Shown here: in pieces, positions 49,388 to 56,742 of the stretch
Position numbering within the stretch: position 1 is the first letter of the stretch
Layout: each line of letters begins with the position of its first letter
Origin: an uncultured Sulfitobacter sp.
GTDB taxonomy: Bacteria > Pseudomonadota > Alphaproteobacteria > Rhodobacterales > Rhodobacteraceae
DNA: 64,000 nt
Assembly: GCF_947497275.1 (NCBI RefSeq)
Contig: NZ_CANMFS010000001.1
Span: 682,001 to 746,000 of the forward strand
Direction: 5' to 3'
Position numbers and translations under genes: made by a program
The notes under the pieces: model-generated
The model's database searches: none
The model's input: only the letters and a program-made list of their open reading frames with translations
What the model was told of the DNA's origin: nothing

Positions 49388-50361
49388 GCAATGCACGTGG
49401 TGACGAGGCACAGCTTCTTTCCCGTATCCAAACCGGCTTCGGCGCTGCTGAAGGCGCGGGCGACGGGCAGTTTTATGCGCTGCCGTTCTACAGCTGCAAC
49501 ACCTCGCCGAGTCAGGAACTAAACGAGGATGAAGCGATCTACGGTGATGCGTTTCCCGGGGATGCGGTTGGCGGGCTCCAGAACCTGAGCGGCAACATGG
49601 TCGTGCCAATGGGGCTCAACTCCATCGGGTGGCATCTGCGCAGCATTCTCGGAGTGCCGGTGACGACCGAGCTTTCTGCCGGTAAATATCAGCATGTCTT
49701 CACGGCAGCGGCGCTACCGACGCTCCAGTACATGACGCAGTGCGTTTCGCATAAGCGTGTGGATCAGCATTTCGTCCAGGACAGCCTTGTCGCCACCAGC
49801 TTCGAAGTGCAGGCACGCAAGAACAGCGAGCGGGGCCGCGCGACGATGAACATGATCGGCCGCGCAGAGGTGCCTGTTGCGGATACTCTCGATGCAACAC
49901 CCCTGACCTACGCCGTGGATCCGGTGCCGGTCGGGTTTGCCGGCAAGTGTCTCGTCGGCACGCAAGAAACCGCCGCTATCACGGGGGTAAGCCTCACCTT
50001 GAACTCCGGTAGCGAAGCGGATCAGGAAAGCCTGAACGGGCTGGCCACGGCAGCGGCCATCGATTGGGGCCGGTGGAGCGTCACGGGATCGCTTGACGCC
50101 CGCTTCCGTGACCGCACCTGGTATGACCGTGCCCTGAGCGGGACGGCAATCGATCTGGCGATCACGTGGGCGGTGGGTGCCGACTATTCTCTCGAGCTGC
50201 GCTCGCCAAGCGTGAGGATCGAGCGCACGGGTATTCCGATCGAAGGGCGCGGGATCATCAGCAGCAGCTTCAATTTGCGCGGAAACCGCCCGGCGGCAGG
50301 TGCATCCCTGTTCACCGCAACGTTGCGCAATACCGTTGAAAACTACGCGAACCCGGTCTGA
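49384..50361 (+). CDS. Major tail tube protein
   Basis: A 325-aa protein, MSNARGDEAQLLSRIQTGFG at the N terminus. It has two domain halves: a tube fold with LNEDEAIYGDAFPGDAVGGL and GMLNSIGW-type strands, and a second domain with AITGVSLTLNSGSEADQESL and the ending FTATLRNTVENYANPV. Length and position before a frameshifted chaperone gene fit the tube. The stop overlaps the next start. Confidence 0.85.
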   Translation: MSNARGDEAQLLSRIQTGFGAAEGAGDGQFYALPFYSCNTSPSQELNEDEAIYGDAFPGDAVGGLQNLSGNMVVPMGLNSIGWHLRSILGVPVTTELSAGKYQHVFTAAALPTLQYMTQCVSHKRVDQHFVQDSLVATSFEVQARKNSERGRATMNMIGRAEVPVADTLDATPLTYAVDPVPVGFAGKCLVGTQETAAITGVSLTLNSGSEADQESLNGLATAAAIDWGRWSVTGSLDARFRDRTWYDRALSGTAIDLAITWAVGADYSLELRSPSVRIERTGIPIEGRGIISSSFNLRGNRPAAGASLFTATLRNTVENYANPV

Positions 50362-50822
50362 TGGCCCTTAGGCTTTCAAGATCGATCGGCATCTCGCGGC
50401 GCATCGATGTCGGCTATGGTGTTGTGTTCCTGATCGCGCCTTTCACCTTTGCGGAATACAAGGAGGTCGAAGCGTCATCACTGCGGCTCGCGCGAGGGGC
50501 CTTGCCACCGGCTATGGCGCTGGATGTTGAGGCGCTGGACGATGAGGACATGCCCATCGCGGTTGAGGATGCGACGCGAGGTCTGTTCGCAAGCAAGCAA
50601 CTGAGCCTGATGTTGCGGCGTTTCGGCGTCGGATGGGAGGGTGTCGAGACCGAAGAGGGGGCAGCAGCACCCTTTGAAGGCGAAGCGATCGACCAGTTTC
50701 TGGAAATGTTTCCGGGTGCGGCGCAGCAACTGCAACAGGCGCTTCTCTCGCCCTACCTCGCGGTAACCGCCGAGGGAAAAGGCTCCGCGCTCTCGCCAAA
50801 TACCGGTACACCGGAGGGCTGA
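50361..50822 (+). CDS. Tail assembly chaperone, G-like (153 aa)
   Basis: Begins MALRLSRSIGISRRIDVGYG; a mainly helical protein. Its C-terminal codons contain the slippery site GGGAAAA, and the unshifted product ends after 153 aa (KGSALSPNTGTPEG). It coats the tape measure during tail assembly in the same way as lambda gpG. It is the upstream half of a G/GT pair. Confidence 0.85.
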   Translation: MALRLSRSIGISRRIDVGYGVVFLIAPFTFAEYKEVEASSLRLARGALPPAMALDVEALDDEDMPIAVEDATRGLFASKQLSLMLRRFGVGWEGVETEEGAAAPFEGEAIDQFLEMFPGAAQQLQQALLSPYLAVTAEGKGSALSPNTGTPEG

Positions 50823-51124
50823 ACCATTGTGCCGGCTGCGCGGATGCGCCCGGTTACAGCTGTGCAAGGTTTGGCGGCGAGGGCGCATGCCCCGAAGATA
50901 CTAATTTGCCACGCTCCATCGAGGGGCGTGCATTCATCGAAGCGTCCGGCACGATCTATCGTCAGGCGCGGATCGGCATGGGCGGGTTTGAAGCCCTCGA
51001 CGCCGAAGCCTGCCTTGCGCTGCTATTTGCGCGAGGCATCCCACAGAACATCGCGGCCCTGTTTATCCCGTACTGGGAGGCTGGATTAATCGCGGCCGCC
51101 GAGCAGCGGCGCGAAAAGGATTGA
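50361..51124 (+). CDS. Frameshifted tail assembly chaperone fusion, GT-like (-1 at 50774-50780)
   Basis: After a -1 shift at GGGAAAA the frame runs AGG-CTC-CGC and stays open to 51124, adding about 114 residues: LRALAKYRYTGGLNHCAG, then CADAPGYSCARFGGEGACPE (four to five cysteines), then the helical RSIEGRAFIEASGTIYRQAR. The extension frame has no ATG or GTG start before the frameshift. This mirrors lambda gpGT, where the T part recruits the tube. The shift efficiency is unknown. Confidence 0.8.
50774..50780 (+). promoter_or_regulatory. Slippery heptamer for programmed -1 frameshift
   Basis: G-GGA-AAA in the zero frame (GAG GGA AAA GGC), the X-XXY-YYZ form. Lambda uses GGGAAAG at the same gene position. 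The zero-frame stop is at 50820-50822, 40 nt downstream. Confidence 0.85.
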
Positions 51125-51126
51125 GC

Positions 51127-54100
51127 ATGAGCACGACCAGACGCAACTATATCATCCGCCTGTCCGCCGCCGGCAATCGTGAGCTTGAGCGCGATCTGAA
51201 ATCGGCAGGGGTTGCCGGTGAGCGCGCGCTGAAACGAATTCAGGCGGCAACCACACCGGCCGGGGCGGGTCTGAAAGCAACAAACCGTGCCGCCAAGGAC
51301 CTGAAGGGTGGGCTGAGAGGCGTGTCAAACGAGTTGCCGGCCATTATGCGGCTCAGCCGGTTTCTGGGCACGACAGCGCTTGTCAGCGGCATTGTGGCAT
51401 TCGGCAAGACATCTCTGGATGTAGGCAAGCAGTTTCAGGCCGCGATGAAGCGGGTCGAGGCCGCAACGCAAGCCCCCGAAGGTGATATGAAACGTCTGCA
51501 GGATGCCGCGCGGGAGATGGGTGCAACGACCGCTTTCACGGCGATACAGGCTGCCGATGCGATCGAGGTGCTGGCCAAGAACGGCCTTGATGTGGAAACC
51601 ATCCTTGGCGGTGCGTTGGATGCGACCCTGAACGTCGCGGGTGCCCTCGGCGGCGATCTTGCGAAAAGCGCCGATCTGGCGACAGATCTGATGGCCCAGT
51701 TCAATCTGGAGGCGGCGGCGTTGCCGGAAATCGCGGACCGGGTGGCCGGTGCGGCGTTGAAGTCCAAATTCGGGTTCGAGGACCTGCGGCTCGCCATTGG
51801 TCAGGCCGGTGGCGTCGCGGGACAGTTTGGGGTCGATATCGACGACTTCCTGACAAGCCTCGCGGCGACTGCGCCTGCGTTCGCTTCCGGATCTGACGCC
51901 GGTACCAGCTTCAAGACCTTCCTGCAGCGGCTCACGCCGGACAGCGACAAGGCGCGGGATGCCATGCAGGAACTTGGCCTTGAGTTCTTCGATACGCAGG
52001 GCCGCATGAAGGAGATGGGCGAGATCGCGGGGGAATTGCAGGCAGGCATCGCCGGTCTGTCCGAAGAAGCCCGTAACGAAGCTCTCAAGACGATCTTCGG
52101 GACCGACGCAATCCGAACCGCGCTTTTGCTGGCGAACACCGGCGCCGCGGGGTTCTCAGATCTCGCAGCGGCTCTCAAAGAAGTCTCTGCGCAGGATCAG
52201 GCGCAGGTGCGGCTGGAAGGCCTTGATGGTGCCCTGAAAGAGCTCGCCGCAGCTTGGGAGGCTGTGCAACTGAGCGCCGCGGAGAACGGCGGGCTTGAGA
52301 TCGCCGAGGATGCCGCTGACCGTCTGACAGCGGCCCTGCGATACCTCAGCGAGAACTTCGAAGAAGTAGAAGAGGTAGTCGAGCGGGTGGCGCAGGCGCT
52401 GACAGTGTATCTCGTGGGGCGTGGCATCAACATCGCGATCGCGCGGGCGGTGGCCATGCGGGCGACGTATATTCAGTTGGCTGGCGCGGTGAGTGGTGTC
52501 GGGACTTCTGCGACACGGGCGCTTGGGCCCATTTCAAAGTTGGGCGTCGGCATAAAGGTTCTGACCGGAACCCTCGGTGGGCCTCTTGGGCTTGCTGTAA
52601 CTGCCGCTTCCATCCTCTCACTTGGGCTGGACATCGATAAGACGTCCGATGCGCTTGATGATGCCGGCACCGCTTCCGATAACGCTACGGATGCTCTGGC
52701 TGAATACGAGGCTGCCACTCGCCGCGCTAAGGAAGAGCAGAAGAAATTCAAAGGCGAGGTTTCTGACGCCACCGAAGAGCTTGTGAAACAGGGCCGTGCA
52801 GCTAGCCAGATCGCGTTGTCTGATCTTAAAAAGAACCTGGCAGGGCTTCGCCCTCAGCTCTTGAAGGATCTGGGGCAACAGGAATTCATTCTGAGGAAGG
52901 CATCGCAGGTAAGCTCCGCGTTTCCTGAATTGGCGGATTTTTTACAGGAAGTGCGTGAAGGTCGCAAATCGGTCGCGGAGCTGGAGAAAGAGCTTCGCAG
53001 GCTCGGAGGAGTGGGTCCAGAAGTCAGTGAACTTATCGATCGCTTCCAGACCTTCGAGAATATCGACGCGGCGACCGCAGATCTGGTCAAGTACGCAGAC
53101 GCGATTGGCGGTTTCGAAGATGAGTTGCGCGCAATTAAATCTGCCGAAGATGATATTGCCAGAATGGAGGGTGTCCGTGCCCTGGTAACCTCGCTGGAAA
53201 GAGCAGCAACGGCAGGGACGTATATTCGCAGTGATGCCATGCAAGGCCTGCTCGAAATCGTGGCGCAGGTTGGTGCGCTGGAAGGTGGTATCGACGACGT
53301 TACGACCTCACTGGATAACTTTGGCGAGACGCTGGATTCAGACGGTCGGCCAACTGTCCTCTCAGAAGCTGCCGACGATGCACAGACCGCGACGGATCGG
53401 ATCAACGAAGCGTCGTCAGCGTTAAGCAAGATGAAGGCCGCGCATCATGAATATGCATCCTCCCGTATTGCGGGCGAACGGACAATTACTTCTGAAGTCG
53501 ATGCCATTCTAAAGCAAACTGGAAGCGCATCAGACAGTGTTTCGGCGTCGGCAGTGCTCTTGAGGAATTTTGAAGGGTACCGTTCTACGCCATACGACGA
53601 CGGCCCGCGTGACAAGAATGGCAATCGTGTGGGGCCGGCCGTGTATCGCGCTGGTTACGGGTCAGATACGACCCAATTGAGCGACGGAACAATATTGAAA
53701 ATCACCCGCGGTATGCGAGTGAGTGTTGAAGATTCAAACCGTGATCTGCGCCGGCGGATTGGAGAATTCCAGAGGGTAATCATCGGTCAAGTCGGTGCTG
53801 AGAGGTTCGGGCAGTTCAATGCGGCGCAGCAGGCCGTATTGACTTCGGTAGCTTATAACTATGGCTCTCTGCCAAAAAGAATTGTCGAGGCGGTTAGGCT
53901 GGGCACGGACGAACAGATTGCGTCTTCAATATTCGATCTTCGCGCAGACAATGGCGGAATAAATAGTCGACGCAGAAATGCGGAGGCTGAAGTCTTTCGC
54001 TCAGGAATCGGTGTCGAGGCCGCAGCAGGACGAAGCGATGAGGTGGCACGAGAAGCTGCGGATGCGCGAAAGCGTGAAGTGGAGACGATGGCCCAGTTGG

Positions 54101-55038
54101 TCGCGGTGGGGGATGACCATCTGGCGCAGCTCGCCCTCGAAAACGAAATGGCTGGCAAGACCGCTGGCGAGCAGGCACGTCTGCTTTTCATCTACGAGCG
54201 GATGACCGAAGCAAAACGCGCGGGCATCGACGTGCAGACCCAGCTGACGGCGGATGGGCGGTTGCTCATCGATGTGATCAACGCGCAGGCCGACGCCATC
54301 GCGCGCCGCTCTGAAGAACAGGAGATCGGCACCATCCGCACGCAGGAAGAGATCGGCGAAATCGAAAGATCGACGAACGCGGTCAAATCAGCATTCGACA
54401 ACTTCCGGGCAGGGGGCGAGGGTTTCAAAGGCTTCTTCGCGGATCTCTTCGGGTTCATGGCCGACCGGCTTTGGGACATGGCTCTTGATCCGGTCTGGGA
54501 CAATCTGGGCGAAAGCCTAAGCGGCCTTTTGCAGCCATCGACCGGCGGTGGCGGTGGCGGCATCTGGACGGCGATCGTAGGGGCGCTGTTCGGCAAGAAG
54601 AAAGCGGATGGTGGCCCGATCGAAGGGTTCGCAAATGGTGGCATGCCGGGCGGCAGAATACGGGGCGCCGGCGGGCGGCGTCAGGACAACATCCCGATCT
54701 GGGCGTCCGCAGGTGAATTCATGCAGCCCTCCGCGTCCGTCGATTACTATGGCGCCGATTTCATGGAGGCGATCCGGCAGCGCCGGCTTCCCCGCCCGCA
54801 GGATGATCTGTCGTTCTCCGCAGGCGGAATGATGGGCGGCAGCCGTAGCGGATCCTATCCAAGCAGTCCGTCGCAGGCTCAGGTCCACGTGAAGACGGAG
54901 ACCAGCCCGTACTTCCGCCAAACCGTCCGCGTCGAGTCGGCGGATGTAGCAAGCAGGCTGGATCAGGTCACCACCAAAACACAAAACATGACGCTGATGG
55001 ACCGTAGTAACATGCTGAACCTGCGAGGCACGTCTTGA
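51127..55038 (+). CDS. Tail tape measure protein with an embedded GH24 lysozyme-like domain
   Basis: A 1303-aa protein; a TTG two codons earlier is an alternative start. The N-terminal half is helical with several hydrophobic segments, as in tape measures: RLSRFLGTTALVSGIVAFGK and the region GPISKLGVGIKVLTGTLGGP. Residues about 805-960 hold a T4-lysozyme-like domain: FEGYRSTPYDDG (E816, D825), VYRAGYGSDT, FNAAQQAVLTSVAYNYGSLP, and GGINSRRRNAEAEVF. The classical Thr after the Asp appears to be Arg (VYRAGYG). The C terminus is Gly-rich (GGGGGIWTAIVGALFGKKKA). It sets tail length and may cut peptidoglycan at entry. Confidence 0.9.
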   Translation: MSTTRRNYIIRLSAAGNRELERDLKSAGVAGERALKRIQAATTPAGAGLKATNRAAKDLKGGLRGVSNELPAIMRLSRFLGTTALVSGIVAFGKTSLDVGKQFQAAMKRVEAATQAPEGDMKRLQDAAREMGATTAFTAIQAADAIEVLAKNGLDVETILGGALDATLNVAGALGGDLAKSADLATDLMAQFNLEAAALPEIADRVAGAALKSKFGFEDLRLAIGQAGGVAGQFGVDIDDFLTSLAATAPAFASGSDAGTSFKTFLQRLTPDSDKARDAMQELGLEFFDTQGRMKEMGEIAGELQAGIAGLSEEARNEALKTIFGTDAIRTALLLANTGAAGFSDLAAALKEVSAQDQAQVRLEGLDGALKELAAAWEAVQLSAAENGGLEIAEDAADRLTAALRYLSENFEEVEEVVERVAQALTVYLVGRGINIAIARAVAMRATYIQLAGAVSGVGTSATRALGPISKLGVGIKVLTGTLGGPLGLAVTAASILSLGLDIDKTSDALDDAGTASDNATDALAEYEAATRRAKEEQKKFKGEVSDATEELVKQGRAASQIALSDLKKNLAGLRPQLLKDLGQQEFILRKASQVSSAFPELADFLQEVREGRKSVAELEKELRRLGGVGPEVSELIDRFQTFENIDAATADLVKYADAIGGFEDELRAIKSAEDDIARMEGVRALVTSLERAATAGTYIRSDAMQGLLEIVAQVGALEGGIDDVTTSLDNFGETLDSDGRPTVLSEAADDAQTATDRINEASSALSKMKAAHHEYASSRIAGERTITSEVDAILKQTGSASDSVSASAVLLRNFEGYRSTPYDDGPRDKNGNRVGPAVYRAGYGSDTTQLSDGTILKITRGMRVSVEDSNRDLRRRIGEFQRVIIGQVGAERFGQFNAAQQAVLTSVAYNYGSLPKRIVEAVRLGTDEQIASSIFDLRADNGGINSRRRNAEAEVFRSGIGVEAAAGRSDEVAREAADARKREVETMAQLVAVGDDHLAQLALENEMAGKTAGEQARLLFIYERMTEAKRAGIDVQTQLTADGRLLIDVINAQADAIARRSEEQEIGTIRTQEEIGEIERSTNAVKSAFDNFRAGGEGFKGFFADLFGFMADRLWDMALDPVWDNLGESLSGLLQPSTGGGGGGIWTAIVGALFGKKKADGGPIEGFANGGMPGGRIRGAGGRRQDNIPIWASAGEFMQPSASVDYYGADFMEAIRQRRLPRPQDDLSFSAGGMMGGSRSGSYPSSPSQAQVHVKTETSPYFRQTVRVESADVASRLDQVTTKTQNMTLMDRSNMLNLRGTS

Positions 55039-55709
55039 GCCGGTTGATCATTACGATCCCCCGCAGCTTGATGAGGGTGACGAAAGTGAACTGGTGGATC
55101 GATTGGCGGGGCCAATCCGCTGGTAGTGGCAACGACAGTACCGAGCAGATCGTATACAACCGGTTTCCCCGCTGGATCGGTTCACCGGAAGTGCTTTTGC
55201 GCGGAGATGCGATTTTGCAGTGGCGCGCGCACATGATGGCAGCGCGTGGGCGTGTCGGGTTGTTTCGCGTGCCGATGATGGACGCGCTGAGTTACGCCCC
55301 CAGCCTTCATGGACACAACCCCGACGGACTTCCGTTCAGCACCGGCAAACGGTTCAACACCGGCAAGGGTTTTGGGTACGCCCCCTATGCCACAAACCTG
55401 ACTGCCGCCGTTGCTGGTGCGACATCGTTGGAAATCAATGACGACAACGCACCGCGCCCGGTCCGGCAGGGGGTCTATATAAGCTTCAACGACTGGCCCT
55501 ATGTCGTGACCTCCGTGTCGCAAGATGGCGGAACGAAGGTGATCACCGTGGAAACGCCGTTGCGCGAGAACATCCCGGCGGAAGCGATGATCGATCTCGA
55601 CGCGAAAGGTATCTTCATTGCCGACACGGACACGATGGGGAACCCTGAGTACGGCAAAGATTTGAAAGCGAACCCAACCGCTTCTTTCGTTGAGTGGATC
55701 AACAGATGA
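55035..55709 (+). CDS. Distal tail protein (224 aa)
   Basis: TTG start overlapping the tape measure stop. It begins MSRLIITIPRSLMRVTKVNW, with a beta-rich body (LTAAVAGATSLEINDDNAPR, GVYISFNDWPYVVTSVSQDG). It is ordered between tape measure and tip proteins, like the distal tail or gpM/gpL-like proteins. The exact homologue cannot be assigned from sequence alone. Confidence 0.7.
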   Translation: MSRLIITIPRSLMRVTKVNWWIDWRGQSAGSGNDSTEQIVYNRFPRWIGSPEVLLRGDAILQWRAHMMAARGRVGLFRVPMMDALSYAPSLHGHNPDGLPFSTGKRFNTGKGFGYAPYATNLTAAVAGATSLEINDDNAPRPVRQGVYISFNDWPYVVTSVSQDGGTKVITVETPLRENIPAEAMIDLDAKGIFIADTDTMGNPEYGKDLKANPTASFVEWINR

Positions 55710-56293
55710 GTGCTTTTCCAGACGGATTCGACCCCCGCGCCGATGTGGTGCTGAAGCTTGATCTTATTTCAATCGACACCCCTGACGGCGTGTTTGGCTT
55801 CATCCTCGGAACGGAGGGCCGCTTCGTCGATGTGAACGGACGCACCTGGTGGGGGTCCCAGTTGATCACATCTGGTGATCTGGAGGTGTCGATGAATGGA
55901 ACAGCGCCCTCGGGGGAGCTGTCGGTATCATTCTTCCAGGACCCCGATGCACCAAAGCTAGTTGATGATATTCGGGCGCTGGGTGCCGATTATGTAATTG
56001 GCCGTGAAATTATCCTCTATGAACAGTATTTCAACGACCACTCCGAAATGACAGCGCCGGTTTTTCCGCCGCACGAAGTACTGCGTCGCCGGATGCGGTC
56101 TGTCCGAATCGGGGCAGAAGGAGAGCAGCAGCGTACTATCGCGCTGTCGATTGAAGGACCATTCGCCGATCGCAAAAATGCCAGACGACGCATCTACAAC
56201 TCGACCGATCACTCCGCCGAAACCGGGTCGATCAATCCGTCGCTGGATTACATTCCCCGCGACGTAAACTTCAAGGAGAAGCTGTGGGGATGA
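55706..56293 (+). CDS. Minor tail protein with DUF2163-like pattern (195 aa)
   Basis: Begins MSAFPDGFDPRADVVLKLDL, with IDTPDGVFGFILGTEGRFVD and VNGRTWWGSQLITSGDLEVS. The C-terminal part is RRRIYNSTDHSAETGSINPS. The pattern and place (before a DUF6950-like protein and the host-specificity protein) fit gpL-like minor tail proteins. The ATG overlaps the previous stop. Confidence 0.7.
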   Translation: MSAFPDGFDPRADVVLKLDLISIDTPDGVFGFILGTEGRFVDVNGRTWWGSQLITSGDLEVSMNGTAPSGELSVSFFQDPDAPKLVDDIRALGADYVIGREIILYEQYFNDHSEMTAPVFPPHEVLRRRMRSVRIGAEGEQQRTIALSIEGPFADRKNARRRIYNSTDHSAETGSINPSLDYIPRDVNFKEKLWG

Positions 56294-56742
56294 TGAACGA
56301 CGTGCGCACACATTCACCGCTGATGATCGAGGCGCACCGGTGGCTGCCATTGCCTGTGATCTGGGGTGAGCACGACTGTATGCTGTGTCTGGCCGATTGG
56401 TTCGAGCGGGTGCACGGCTTCGACCCTGCCGCCCACATCAGGTTTACCTATGACAGTCCCGCCACATGCCAGAAGGAAACCGGCTTCTTGCGCGATCCGC
56501 TTACTGCGACCCGTCGGATTGCTGAGGATGCAGGCGGGCTGTTGCGCAAAACTACTGCACCGGTGAAAGGCGATATCGGCCTCATCCGGACGATTGACGG
56601 AGAGCGTGTCGTGGCTTGCGGAGGAATGTGGCTGGGGCGCGGCTGGCTTGTGAAGGGCAATCCCCGTGGCGCAACACTCAGGTCTGGGCCCGCGATCATT
56701 GAAACCATCGCCGTTTGGGACATGCGCTATGAAGATCCGTAG
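56284..56742 (+). CDS. DUF6950-type tail protein (NlpC/P60-like position)
   Basis: A 152-aa protein. GTG at 56284 has the best-spaced AAGGAG site; ATGs at 56290 and 56293 are alternatives. The sequence has EAHRWLPLPVIWGEHDCMLC (Cys in WGEHDCM), LADWFERVHGFDPA and KGDIGLIRTIDGERVVACGG. The Cys/His arrangement recalls NlpC/P60-type peptidases at this gene position, but a complete Cys-His-Asn triad is not proved. Confidence 0.7.
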   Translation: MGMMNDVRTHSPLMIEAHRWLPLPVIWGEHDCMLCLADWFERVHGFDPAAHIRFTYDSPATCQKETGFLRDPLTATRRIAEDAGGLLRKTTAPVKGDIGLIRTIDGERVVACGGMWLGRGWLVKGNPRGATLRSGPAIIETIAVWDMRYEDP

